23,283 bases of DNA from JAVVEZ01 sp032250895 (GTDB taxonomy: Bacteria > Pseudomonadota > Gammaproteobacteria > Pseudomonadales > Pseudohongiellaceae). The notes under the pieces are model-generated. The model was not told the DNA's origin, did not search any database, and saw only the letters and a program-made list of their open reading frames with translations. The stretch spans positions 1-23,283 of the forward strand of contig JAVVEZ010000053.1 of assembly GCA_032250895.1 (NCBI GenBank), given 5' to 3'. Within the stretch, counting starts at the first letter, position 1. Each line of letters opens with the position of its first letter. Of this stretch, positions 13,531 through 21,505 are shown in pieces. The position numbers and the translations under genes are program-made.

Positions 13531-14178
13531 ATGTCTTGCAATTCGGTAATACCGATGGTGGGCGCGGGTGACAACTATCAGTCACAAGGCTATGATAAGA
13601 ACCAGATTCATGAGGCCATCGGGAGCAGTCGTCTGGACAGGAACCTGGCATTGGACAGATTTCTCAATGGCATCGAGAAACGGGCCTTTCGCATGGCGCA
13701 GATTGCTACTGGCAGCCGCGAGGATGCCTTTGATATAGTGCAGGATGCCATGTTCAAGCTGGTGGAAAAATATGGCGGCAGGCAGGCTGAAGAGTGGGGC
13801 GCACTCTTCCACTGCATCCTGCAGAGCCGGATTACGGACTGGCATCGCCGGAATAATGTCAGGAATCGTTTTCGAAGCTGGCTCGGCAGCGGCAGAGACC
13901 CCGAGGAGGCGGAGGAAGACCCGCTGCAACTGTTTGAAGACAAGGCCGGAAGAAGCCCCGAACGGCTGCTGCAGACAGGCCGAACCATGGCCGCTCTGGA
14001 AACGGCGCTCGGGGGATTGCCACGCCGACAGCAGCAGGTATTTTTACTCAGGGTTTGGGAAGGTCTGGATGTAAAAGAGACGGCCAGGGCCATGTCCTGC
14101 ACCGAGGGCAGTGTCAAAACCCATTACTCCAGGGCCGTGCATGCCCTGCGGGAAAAACTGGGGGAGCATTGGGAATGA
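13531..14178 (+). CDS. ECF-family RNA polymerase sigma factor
   Basis: A sigma70 factor of 215 residues with only regions 2 and 4. Region 2 covers about residues 40-110 (EKRAFRMAQIATGSREDAFDIVQDAM, then WGALFHCILQSRITDWHRR, the -10-binding part). An acidic linker follows (DPEEAEEDPLQLFEDKAG). Region 4 covers about 150-213 (LGGLPRRQQQVFLLRVWEGL, then the helix-turn-helix ETARAMSCTEGSVKTHYSRAVHAL that reads the -35). An extra N-terminal tail of about 38 residues precedes region 2. I kept ATG 13531 because AGAGG sits six bases before it, though a later start would also give a complete protein. Its stop overlaps the next gene by ATGA. That small single-span protein is the expected anti-sigma factor. 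Confidence 0.93.
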   Translation: MSCNSVIPMVGAGDNYQSQGYDKNQIHEAIGSSRLDRNLALDRFLNGIEKRAFRMAQIATGSREDAFDIVQDAMFKLVEKYGGRQAEEWGALFHCILQSRITDWHRRNNVRNRFRSWLGSGRDPEEAEEDPLQLFEDKAGRSPERLLQTGRTMAALETALGGLPRRQQQVFLLRVWEGLDVKETARAMSCTEGSVKTHYSRAVHALREKLGEHWE

Positions 14179-14570
14179 GGAACGGACAGTTCGGGCAAGA
14201 AGGCTTGCAGGAAAACGCGAAAGCAGAACAGGGATTTCTGAATGCGGTGCAACAGGAGCTCGATCGCAGCTGTGAGGCGCTGGATGGACATACGCGATCA
14301 AGACTGAACCATATCCGTCATGCCGCCCTGGAGCGGAAGGGCAGATCCTCGCGCGCTCTGCTGATGCCTTTCAGTGGTATCGTAAGCGCCACTGTGGTGC
14401 TTACGATGATGGTGGTATTCAGTCAGAATCATCCTGCGTTACCGGGTGTCGACCCCACGCTGGCTTCTCCCCTGGAGGATATTGAAATACTGATATCGGC
14501 AGACAGCCTTGAATTGTATGAGGATTTCGAGTTTTATCAGTGGCTGGCGGAAAATGATGCGGCGGCTTGA
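14175..14570 (+). CDS. Single-span membrane protein, probable anti-sigma factor (DUF3619-like)
   Basis: A protein of 131 residues. The cytoplasmic N-terminus (about 1-60) is helical and charged, with FLNAVQQELDRSCEALDGHTRSRLNHIRHAAL resembling the DUF3619 pattern of genes that follow ECF sigma factors. One membrane helix spans about 61-83 (ALLMPFSGIVSATVVLTMMVVF). A short acidic tail (EDIEILISADSLELYEDFEFYQWL) is predicted to be periplasmic. The start codon sits in the stop of the sigma gene, with GGGAG upstream, giving coupled synthesis as for most sigma/anti-sigma pairs. There is no ZAS zinc motif (HxxxCxxC), so if it is an anti-sigma factor it is not of that class. The role is inferred from topology and position. 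Confidence 0.75.
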   Translation: MRNGQFGQEGLQENAKAEQGFLNAVQQELDRSCEALDGHTRSRLNHIRHAALERKGRSSRALLMPFSGIVSATVVLTMMVVFSQNHPALPGVDPTLASPLEDIEILISADSLELYEDFEFYQWLAENDAAA

Positions 14571-14663
14571 TCAGGCTGCCGGGCCCAGGGCAGGCAAACA
14601 TGGCGAAAGACATGCTGAAATTGAATGGGCGTCTGCTGGGTTTTCTCTGAGAGGCTTTGGGTT

Positions 14664-14948
14664 ATGATGGCCTTGATCAGGGTGAGCCTGCTGGTTTATA
14701 TGCTGTCTCTGTTTTCTGCCCCCGGTTTTGGCCAGGAGCGTGAACCCGAGCCCGAATCCCTGCCTGAAGATGACCTTATGCCGGGTCTTCCGGGGCTGTT
14801 GGAATTTTTGGGTGAATTTGTGACCAGGGACGGGGAATGGATTGATCCGGCCTTGCTGGAAGAAAATACCTTGCGCAGGCTGGGCGGACTGAGTGAACGG
14901 GGTGAAGGGCTGGGTGGTGTGGCTGCTGAGGTTCAAGACGATGACTAG
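14664..14948 (+). CDS. Small acidic exported protein of the ECF operon
   Basis: A protein of 94 residues with a signal peptide (about 1-23, ending PGFGQ) and a strongly acidic mature part. That part begins REPEPESLPEDDLMPGLPGL, then has LLEFLGEFVTRDGEWIDPALLEE, and ends in QDDD. I do not recognise a named domain. GAGAGG is nine bases before ATG 14664, and a second ATG follows at once. The gene overlaps the DUF3106 gene by 8 bp and lies 93 bp after the anti-sigma-like gene, so it belongs to the operon. Its acid charge against the very basic DUF3106 partner suggests that the two exported products could bind each other in the periplasm. This is inference. Confidence 0.72.
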   Translation: MMALIRVSLLVYMLSLFSAPGFGQEREPEPESLPEDDLMPGLPGLLEFLGEFVTRDGEWIDPALLEENTLRRLGGLSERGEGLGGVAAEVQDDD

Positions 14949-15447
14949 ATTCCCGAAGCTGACATTATGCGTGCTGGCCCTGCTGCCCCTGATGACGCAG
15001 GCACAGGGGGGCAGGTCATGGGAGGAACTCAGCCTGGAACATCGGGAAACCCTCGCCCCTCTGGAACAGCAGTGGAATTCCCTCGCACCCCAGCGTCAGG
15101 AACGTCTGCTGCGTGGGTCCGAACTCTGGCAGCACATGGGGCCCGCCGAGAAACGCCAGGCCCAGAACAATTTTCAGAACTGGCAGGCCAGAACACCTGA
15201 AGAGCGTGCCAGGATTCGGGAGCGCTTTGATCAGTTTCAGGCCTTGCCCCAGACTGAACAAAAGGGCTTGCGGGAGCGCTTTCAGCGCTTCCAGAATCTA
15301 CCGGAGGGCCGCCGTTCCGAATTGCGGGAACAGTTCAGGGATCGTGCGCAGCAAAACCGCAGGGCCGTCAGTCCGGGTACGAGAGCTGCGCCAGGACGAG
15401 GCGCGACGCCATCCAGGCCGACAAGACCCGCTCAGCAGAGGCGCTAA
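14941..15447 (+). CDS. DUF3106-type exported protein
   Basis: A protein of 168 residues with a signal peptide (about 1-22, LALLPLMTQAQ). The mature part is almost entirely Arg/Gln/Glu-rich helix with a repeat of about 22 residues: ETLAPLEQQWNSLAPQRQERL, then LWQHMGPAEKRQAQNNFQNW, RTPEERARIRERFDQFQAL, and TEQKGLRERFQRFQNLPEGRR. It ends in a disordered, basic Pro/Arg tail. This matches DUF3106 proteins, which commonly sit at the end of ECF sigma operons in beta- and gammaproteobacteria. The layout recalls periplasmic sensor proteins of the CpxP/Spy kind, but no LTxxQ motif is visible. ATG 14941 lies inside the previous gene. No terminator is evident after the stop. Confidence 0.82.
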   Translation: MTRFPKLTLCVLALLPLMTQAQGGRSWEELSLEHRETLAPLEQQWNSLAPQRQERLLRGSELWQHMGPAEKRQAQNNFQNWQARTPEERARIRERFDQFQALPQTEQKGLRERFQRFQNLPEGRRSELREQFRDRAQQNRRAVSPGTRAAPGRGATPSRPTRPAQQRR

Positions 15448-15452
15448 CAATT

Positions 15453-15481
15453 TTGGCGGGTCCATGAGAATGTTGTATACT
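15453..15481 (+). promoter_or_regulatory. sigma70 promoter of the cell-wall gene pair
   Basis: TTGGCG (15453-15458) and TATACT (15476-15481) are 17 bp apart (4/6 and 5/6). The predicted start is near 15488, about 25 bases before the TTG start of the L,D-transpeptidase gene. It begins right after the DUF3106 stop, so the cell-wall pair can be expressed separately from the ECF operon. Confidence 0.55.
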
Positions 15482-15512
15482 CGCGCCCAGTTTCGTTCCA
15501 GGGGCCTGACTA

Positions 15513-16553
15513 TTGCTAGCCTGCAAGTGTAGCTTATTTGCGAAGTCCTGTTGCTACAGCGTCTTGATTGGCACCGTAGCCAGCATGCTGTCCTCTCTGA
15601 TTTATGCCCAGGCCGGCTCGGCACCGCCAATCATCATCGAATCCGCCACCGCTTTTTATGACAGCCTGCCCCTGAACACGGTGGTGAGCGGTGGTTCCGG
15701 TTTTGCGCACGCAGCCGTTCGCCCCAAAGGGGTCATCAAGCTACCCCGGGACGAACCCTACCTGTTGTGGGTGGAACTCAACGAGGGGCGCATGCACCTG
15801 CTGGAACAGCAGCCTGACGGTGGCCTGATAACCCGCAAAATCATCCCGGTGTCAATCGGCAAGAATGGTCATGGCAAACAGCTGGAAGGTGATAAACGCA
15901 CACCTGTGGGCGTCTACCGCTTTACCCGTTTTCTTGCCGATCAGGATCTGATCGATTTTTACGGGCTTGGCGCTTACCCCATCAATTATCCGAATGCCCA
16001 GGACCGCTTGCTGGCGCACACCGGCTCTGGTATCTGGCTCCATGGCCTGCCCAAGAATCTCGATGAAAGACCTTTTCTGGATAGTGATGGTTGCGTCATC
16101 ATCGATAATGACAGCCTTCAGGAGATGGCGGCCTATATTGATACCGGGGTTACCCACATCATCCTTTCCGAGGATGCGATTGAATGGCAGCCCATTAGCG
16201 ATGCCCAGCGTCCGTCCCTGCCCCTGGAAGCCGCTTTCATGGCCTGGAAGCAGTCCTGGGAAGCGCGGGATAATGAGGCCTACCTGGCGTATTACGCCGA
16301 TGATTTCAGTGATTTGAAACGCAACAAGGCATCCTGGGACAGTTATAAACGACAGGTCAACAACAGCAAGTCAGTCATCAGTGTCGGAGTTTCAAAACTG
16401 AGTTTCCTTGCCGATCCCCAACAGGCGGATACCGTGACGGTGCGCTACTTTCAGAAGTATCACAGCAATAACTATAACTGGAGCGGTTGGAAAGAACAGC
16501 TGTGGCGTCTGCGCGATGATAGCTGGCAGATCATTTATGAAGGCAATGGCTAA
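15513..16553 (+). CDS. L,D-transpeptidase (YkuD/YafK type) with a C-terminal NTF2-like domain
   Basis: A periplasmic enzyme of 346 residues acting on peptidoglycan stem peptides: it forms or cleaves L,D-linkages or attaches or releases cell-wall proteins. The signal peptide covers about 1-34 (cleavage after AQA). The YkuD domain covers about 82-222, with KRTPVGVYRF, the histidine motif WLHG (His177) and the catalytic SDGC (Cys194). Residues 235-346 look like an NTF2/SnoaL-like domain (FMAWKQSWEARDNEAYLAYYADDF, then WRLRDDSWQIIYEG), a fusion known in the YafK branch. The start is TTG 15513 with AGGGG eight bases upstream. The in-frame ATG at 15585 would leave too short a signal. The M14 peptidase gene follows after 16 bp. 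Confidence 0.88.
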   Translation: MLACKCSLFAKSCCYSVLIGTVASMLSSLIYAQAGSAPPIIIESATAFYDSLPLNTVVSGGSGFAHAAVRPKGVIKLPRDEPYLLWVELNEGRMHLLEQQPDGGLITRKIIPVSIGKNGHGKQLEGDKRTPVGVYRFTRFLADQDLIDFYGLGAYPINYPNAQDRLLAHTGSGIWLHGLPKNLDERPFLDSDGCVIIDNDSLQEMAAYIDTGVTHIILSEDAIEWQPISDAQRPSLPLEAAFMAWKQSWEARDNEAYLAYYADDFSDLKRNKASWDSYKRQVNNSKSVISVGVSKLSFLADPQQADTVTVRYFQKYHSNNYNWSGWKEQLWRLRDDSWQIIYEGNG

Positions 16554-16569
16554 GCGGTATGAGTGACGG

Positions 16570-17724
16570 ATGAAGTCGTATCATTATCTTATTGTGGTGG
16601 TCGCACTGGCAGGCGCCTGTTCCACGCTCACGCCCCTGCCTGAACCAGCAGCTACCGCCATCGTGATGGACGGGGCAGCTTCGCATCCGGAAGAAATGGA
16701 AATATCGGCGCAGCCTGTCACGATAATTGCCGATGAACCCGGACTTGCACTGCCGGATGACGGGGCCGGGTCTGAAGAACAGCCTGAGCCCCCGGATTCG
16801 GACGTCATGCCGGTTCCACCCACAGTCGCCATTGTCGATGAGCCTGGGTTTTCGGTTCCGGGTAAGGACGTGGAATCCGCAGCAGACCTCGAGGCTGCCG
16901 ACGTGGCAAGTCGCGAAATGCCTGTGCCGGACGGGCAGGACAGCTATCACGAAGCTGTTGCCCGTCTGTGTGCCGAGATCGGCAACAAGCTTGGCAGTGT
17001 TTCCCGCATTGAATGTGATGGCATGCAACTGAGTTACTCCGGAGCGCACTCGGTTCATGATCGTCCCTTGCTGATGCGGGACTATCTGGCTCGTGACAAC
17101 CTTGAACCGGAACTGCGGATACTGATCATGGGCGGCATCCATGGTGATGAATACTCGTCCATCTCGATTTTATTCAAGTGGATGGCTCAACTGGAAATGG
17201 GTAATCCCGGCGCTTTCCATTGGCGCGTTGTCCCGCTGGCCAATCCGGATGGTCTGCTGGATGCCAAGGCGGTACGGCAAAATGCCAATGGCGTGGATCT
17301 GAACCGCAATTTTCCCAGTGCTGACTGGCACCGCTACGCACAAAAAAACTGGAAGGAAGAAACCGGCAGTAATCCCCGCCGCTTTCCGGGTCATGACGCC
17401 GGCAGCGAACCGGAGGTAAAGTGGCTGGTCGAGCAGATCGCCACCTTCCAGCCCGATATTATCGTTTCCGTGCATGCTCCATACCATCTGCTGGATTTTG
17501 ATGGGCCCGCGACCGCGCCTGAAAAAATAGGCGAACTGTATCTTCATCAACTGGGTGTCTATCCCGGATCTCTTGGTAATTATGCGGGTATCGACAAGGG
17601 AATTCCTGTTGTCACATTGGAATTGCCGTCGGCGGGGATTATGCCTGAGGCGGAGCAAATACGGACCATGTGGACAGACCTCGTGCAATGGCTGCATCAA
17701 CACGCCAGTAATCGTTCCAGCTGA
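16570..17724 (+). CDS. Probable lipoprotein M14 zinc peptidase (murein peptide amidase-like)
   Basis: A protein of 384 residues. The N-terminus is a secretion signal with a relaxed lipobox (LAGAC, Cys17). A Pro/Asp/Glu-rich linker (about 20-120) contains two related segments, ADEPGLALP and VDEPGFSVP. The M14 domain covers about 125-380: zinc ligands His191 and Glu194 in GGIHGDEYSS, substrate residues in GVDLNRNFP (Asn245-Arg246), the third ligand His302 in SVHAPYH and the general base Glu351 in TLELPS. The sequence resembles MpaA, a cytoplasmic amidase that cuts between D-Glu and diaminopimelate in murein peptides. Here the signal implies a periplasmic, membrane-anchored version acting on the wall. 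Sixteen base pairs separate it from the L,D-transpeptidase gene. No clear Shine-Dalgarno sequence is seen. Confidence 0.85.
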   Translation: MKSYHYLIVVVALAGACSTLTPLPEPAATAIVMDGAASHPEEMEISAQPVTIIADEPGLALPDDGAGSEEQPEPPDSDVMPVPPTVAIVDEPGFSVPGKDVESAADLEAADVASREMPVPDGQDSYHEAVARLCAEIGNKLGSVSRIECDGMQLSYSGAHSVHDRPLLMRDYLARDNLEPELRILIMGGIHGDEYSSISILFKWMAQLEMGNPGAFHWRVVPLANPDGLLDAKAVRQNANGVDLNRNFPSADWHRYAQKNWKEETGSNPRRFPGHDAGSEPEVKWLVEQIATFQPDIIVSVHAPYHLLDFDGPATAPEKIGELYLHQLGVYPGSLGNYAGIDKGIPVVTLELPSAGIMPEAEQIRTMWTDLVQWLHQHASNRSS

Positions 17725-17809
17725 CTTTTATTTGTTGCCGACGCTTGGACCAGGCCGAATGTGTGTGGTTTTTGGGCTGAACTTTGAAAGAATTGAGGAA
17801 GTTTTGGTG

Positions 17810-17854
17810 AAAGGGAACGGTTCTCTTTAACATTCGGGCTGCAATCACTATACT
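17810..17854 (+). promoter_or_regulatory. Promoter with overlapping palindromic operator, upstream of the DUF5916 gene
   Basis: TTTAAC (17826-17831) and TATACT (17849-17854) are 17 bp apart. A 19-bp near-perfect palindrome, AAAGGGAAC-G-GTTCTCTTT (17810-17828, eight of nine pairs), overlaps the -35. This is where a repressor would block polymerase. The regulator family is unknown. Confidence 0.45.
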
Positions 17855-17889
17855 TCCTTCCAATTTCGTTCGGCCGTCGCATTCAAATC

Positions 17890-20079
17890 ATGAAATTATT
17901 CAATCTTTTCGTCACGTGCAGCCTGACAGCGCTTCTGTCTTCTCCGGTGGCAATGGCTCAAGAAGACGATGTTGCCGTGACACAGGAAGATTTTTCCCGT
18001 AAGAGAATTGAAATAGTACGTACCGATCTGGTACCGGAAATTGACGGCATATTGGACGATGAGATATGGAAAAGAGCTACCGTCATTACGGATATGCATC
18101 AGTTTCAACCAGTGGACCATGGTGAACCCAGCGAGAAAACAGAATTTTATATTGCCTATGACGAACGGTTTTTTTATCTTGGCGCACGCCTGTATGACAG
18201 CAATCCGGAGGGTATCAGCGCCCGGCAGATGATACAGGGGCAGGGCATGCCCTTTGATGATGCCTTTGAATTTATTCTGGATACTTTCAATAATGGCCGT
18301 ACCGGGTATCACTTTCAAGTCAACCCGAATGGCATTCGGCGCGAAGGGGTGTTCGAGAATCCCAATTCCCTGAACCGGGACTGGACCGGCATCTGGCGGG
18401 TGGAATCCCGAATCGATGCGCTGGGCTGGACTGCGGAAGTGGCCATTCCCTTCAATACCCTGAATTTTGATCCGAACAGTGAAGAATGGGGCTTTACGGT
18501 TGCCCGCACCATTGCCCGCAAACAGGAGGAACTGGCCTGGTCTTCATTCAATCGCAATCTGAACCCGACCACTACCGGGCTGTTGATGGGCATTCACGAT
18601 ATCAAACAGGGGCTGGGCCTGGATATCATTCCTTCGTTTGCTGTTGCCAGGGCCAAGGATTTCAAAGCAGGGGTAACAGAAAAACGGTTTGACCCGTCGG
18701 TCAATATCTTCTACAAATTTACGCCGTCACTGACCGGTGCGCTGACTGTCAATACCGATTTTTCCGCCACTGAAGTGGACAACCGGCAGATCAACCTCAC
18801 CCGGTTTTCACTGTTTTTTCCCGAAAAGCGCGATTTTTTCCTGCAGGATGTCGATATTTTCAGTTTTGGTGGACTCAACCAGAATGGCATTCCCTTCTTT
18901 TCCCGCCAGATTGGCCTCAGTGGCTCCGGACAGCCGGTGGATATCGAAGCGGGTCTCAAGCTGACCGGGCGTGTCGGGCGCTGGAATGTGGGCGGGTTGG
19001 GGGTGCAGCAGGCCGCTGATGGTGACGTGGATTCGCAAACGGTTTTTGTCGGCCGGGCGGCAGCCAATGTGCTGTCCGAGTCGAGTATCGGAGCCATTTT
19101 TACCCGTGGTGATCCCGGCAGCAACACCAACAACAGCTTGCTGGGCACCGATTTTCGCTATCAGAATACCCGTTTTTCCGAGTCTCACAGTCTCAGGGGC
19201 AATGCCTGGTATCAACAGAGCGATACCCAGGGCATCAGTGGCGATGACAAGGCCTATGGCATCAACGCCAATTTTGATACCCAGGGTACCGGTTTCGGAG
19301 GCTTTGTCGGCTACGAGTATTTTGGCGAACAGTTCAATCCCGGGCTGGGTTTTACCAACCGCACCGGTGTGGAAAGTTTGAACATGGACCTGTCCGGGCG
19401 CTATTTTCTGGATGAGCATCCTCTGATCAGAAACCTGTTTACCTTCATGCGCTTCAACCACACCAGGACTCTGGACACGCATGAACTGCAAAGTGAAAAT
19501 TTTTTCTTTCGTTACTTCAGTTTGAATACGCATCTGGGCGATCAGTTCAACCTGTCCTATCAGCGCAACCGTGAAGGCCTGCAGGCACCCTTTGAAATCA
19601 GCGAGGGCGTGGTCATTCCCCCGGGAAAATACAGTTTCGACAACGTGCAGATGGAGATCGATTTTTCAGATCAGCGTTTGCTGGCACCCTCTTTCCGGAT
19701 ATCGCAGGGAGATTTTTTCGAGGGTGAGCGTCTGCAGTTGCGGGGTGGGCTGAACTGGCGGCCGGATGAACATTTCTTTTTCAGTGCCAACTATGATTAT
19801 CAGGACATCGATCTTCCCCAGGGAAATTTTGTGACCCGGTTGGTGAGTATCAATGCCAATTATGCCTTTAGCTCCAAATGGTCCTGGATCAATCTGATAC
19901 AGTATGACAATGGCTCTGATTCCGTCGGGATCAACAGTCGCCTGCGCTGGAACCCTCAGGCTGGTGAAGATCTCTTCCTGGTGCTGAACTATAACCTTGA
20001 TGCCCGGGGGACTTTTTCGGGCCTGAGTTCGAACAGTTCGGAAATCGTGTTGAAATACTCCCGAACTTTCCGCTTTTAG
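17890..20079 (+). CDS. Outer-membrane beta-barrel protein with N-terminal CBM9-like domain (DUF5916)
   Basis: A protein of 729 residues. The signal peptide is about 1-23 (cleaved after AMA). Residues about 38-215 form a CBM9-like sugar-binding domain (EIDGILDDEIWKRA, EFYIAYDERFFYLGARLYDS, and DDAFEFILDTFNNGRTGYHF). From about 235 a DUF5916 region runs to the end, with many alternating polar/aromatic strands such as FSLFFPEKRDFFLQDVDIFSF. The last residues, KYSRTFRF, end in phenylalanine, the signature of BAM-assembled barrels. Homologues are thought to bind or import glycans or other large ligands, but no function is established. No Shine-Dalgarno sequence precedes ATG 17890, which is odd for so large a gene. 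It has its own promoter and palindrome, and an inverted repeat follows it. Confidence 0.87.
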   Translation: MKLFNLFVTCSLTALLSSPVAMAQEDDVAVTQEDFSRKRIEIVRTDLVPEIDGILDDEIWKRATVITDMHQFQPVDHGEPSEKTEFYIAYDERFFYLGARLYDSNPEGISARQMIQGQGMPFDDAFEFILDTFNNGRTGYHFQVNPNGIRREGVFENPNSLNRDWTGIWRVESRIDALGWTAEVAIPFNTLNFDPNSEEWGFTVARTIARKQEELAWSSFNRNLNPTTTGLLMGIHDIKQGLGLDIIPSFAVARAKDFKAGVTEKRFDPSVNIFYKFTPSLTGALTVNTDFSATEVDNRQINLTRFSLFFPEKRDFFLQDVDIFSFGGLNQNGIPFFSRQIGLSGSGQPVDIEAGLKLTGRVGRWNVGGLGVQQAADGDVDSQTVFVGRAAANVLSESSIGAIFTRGDPGSNTNNSLLGTDFRYQNTRFSESHSLRGNAWYQQSDTQGISGDDKAYGINANFDTQGTGFGGFVGYEYFGEQFNPGLGFTNRTGVESLNMDLSGRYFLDEHPLIRNLFTFMRFNHTRTLDTHELQSENFFFRYFSLNTHLGDQFNLSYQRNREGLQAPFEISEGVVIPPGKYSFDNVQMEIDFSDQRLLAPSFRISQGDFFEGERLQLRGGLNWRPDEHFFFSANYDYQDIDLPQGNFVTRLVSINANYAFSSKWSWINLIQYDNGSDSVGINSRLRWNPQAGEDLFLVLNYNLDARGTFSGLSSNSSEIVLKYSRTFRF

Positions 20080-20145
20080 CAGGCTGTTGAAAAACAGACT
20101 GCCGGCCCGGGCCATGGATGGACTTTTCCAACAAACTGTCAGGCG
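20080..20145. repeat. Imperfect inverted repeat element between DUF5916 and MFS genes
   Basis: CAGGCTGTTGAAAAA (20080-20094) faces TTTTCCAACAAACTG (12 of 15 pairs), with GC-rich palindromic sequence (CCGGCCCGGGCC) between. The GGCTGTTGAAAAA / TTTTTCAACAGCC pair is a common intergenic element in gammaproteobacteria and may act as a bidirectional terminator. It begins directly at the DUF5916 stop. Confidence 0.55.
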
Positions 20146-20149
20146 CCTC

Positions 20150-21505
20150 ATGACCAGCAACACCAACCTGAATATTGCCGCTCACATCGATCACAGCCCC
20201 GTCAGCGCACTCCAGTACCGGGTGATCGTCCTGTGTGCGCTGGTCGTGCTTTTCGACGGTCTCGACACCCAGGTCATCGGCTATCTGGGACCGGCATTGA
20301 GTGCCGAATGGTCAATTACCCGGGCGCAACTGGGACCGGTTTTTTCCGCCTCACTGGTGGGGCTGATGTGCGGGCTGCTGATCATCGGACTCATCTCTGA
20401 CCGGATCGGTCGCCGTCTCAGTATTATTTTTTCGGTGAGTCTGTTTGCGCTGTGCACATTGTTGACGGCTGCCGCACAGGGGGTCACGGACCTGATGGTC
20501 TACCGCTTTCTGGCCGGTATCGGTCTGGGTGGTGCGATGCCCAACGCGCTGGCCCTGACGGGGGAGTATTGCCCGAAAGGTCGCAGGGCCACGCTGGTCA
20601 TCATCATGTTCTGCGGTTTTTCCCTGGGCTCGATTCTGGGAGGGCTGGTAGCGGCTTCCCTCCTGTCCATCCTGGGCTGGCGTGCGGTATTCCTGGTCGG
20701 TGGCATGCTGCCCCTGCTGCTCTTGCCGTGGTTGCTGTGGCAGCTTCCGGAATCCCTGTATTTTCTGGTTCAGAAAAAGCAGAATGAGGCGCAGGTGCGG
20801 AATATTCTGCAACAAATCAGTCCCGGGACCCCCGGCCTGGCCGACGCTAGCCTCGTCATGGGTGACGTTGGCCAGTTGTCAGAGGCGCCGGTTCGTGATC
20901 TGTTTGCTGCCGGGCGTGGCCCTGGAACCCTGATGTTGTGGGTGGTATTTTTCATGAACCTGATGGTTTTTTATTTTCTGCAGAACTGGCTGCCGACGAT
21001 TTTCAGCGATGCCGGACTGCCCATCGAGCGCGCCGTGTTGATGACCACGCTGATTTCGGTCGGTGGTATCGTGGCCGGCCTGATCAGTGGGCCGCTGATG
21101 GACCGCCATGATGCCTACCGGGTATTGGGCTCTCTGTATCTGGGCGCCATGCTGCTGGTGGCGGCAATAGGCTGGAGTTCCCCGGCCTTGCTGGCCCTGG
21201 TAACCTTTGGTGCCGGATTTTGCGTCAGTGGCGCCCAGAAGTCGATGAATGCGCTGGCGGTGATTTTCTATCCGCCTCAGGTGCGCTCCACCGGCGTTGG
21301 CTGGGCCCTGGGCATCGGACGCTTCGGTTCGATCCTGGGTCCGGTCGTGGCCGGTTGGCTCTTGTCCCTGGGCTGGTCAGCCGGCGCCTTGCTGCAACTG
21401 GCGGCGTTGCCCATGTTGCTGGCGGCAGGGGTTATCTTCGCGATGGGTTTACGTTATGGTTCAGGAAGCAAAAGCATGCTGACAGTCACAGAGGCAGAGT
21501 CATGA
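20150..21505 (+). CDS. MFS transporter, aromatic acid:H+ symporter (AAHS) family
   Basis: An inner-membrane protein of 451 residues with the hydrophobicity of 12 membrane helices. The first helix carries the AAHS motif FDGLDTQVIGYLGPAL (about 40-55). The loop after helix 2 carries the MFS signature GLISDRIGRRLS. Family members import benzoate, 4-hydroxybenzoate, protocatechuate, vanillate, gentisate and similar acids. ATG 20150 is chosen to give the usual short cytoplasmic N-terminus, and only a weak AGG precedes it. The last codons overlap the oxygenase alpha gene by ATGA, so uptake and first attack on the substrate are co-expressed. The nearest possible promoter lies in or before the inverted repeat. 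Confidence 0.92.
   Translation: MTSNTNLNIAAHIDHSPVSALQYRVIVLCALVVLFDGLDTQVIGYLGPALSAEWSITRAQLGPVFSASLVGLMCGLLIIGLISDRIGRRLSIIFSVSLFALCTLLTAAAQGVTDLMVYRFLAGIGLGGAMPNALALTGEYCPKGRRATLVIIMFCGFSLGSILGGLVAASLLSILGWRAVFLVGGMLPLLLLPWLLWQLPESLYFLVQKKQNEAQVRNILQQISPGTPGLADASLVMGDVGQLSEAPVRDLFAAGRGPGTLMLWVVFFMNLMVFYFLQNWLPTIFSDAGLPIERAVLMTTLISVGGIVAGLISGPLMDRHDAYRVLGSLYLGAMLLVAAIGWSSPALLALVTFGAGFCVSGAQKSMNALAVIFYPPQVRSTGVGWALGIGRFGSILGPVVAGWLLSLGWSAGALLQLAALPMLLAAGVIFAMGLRYGSGSKSMLTVTEAES

Noticed and set aside
17725..17830. A small open frame continuing past the M14 peptidase (shifted frame ending near 17830)
   Set aside because: It begins inside the M14 gene in another frame, has no ribosome site, and its end overlaps the promoter and palindrome.
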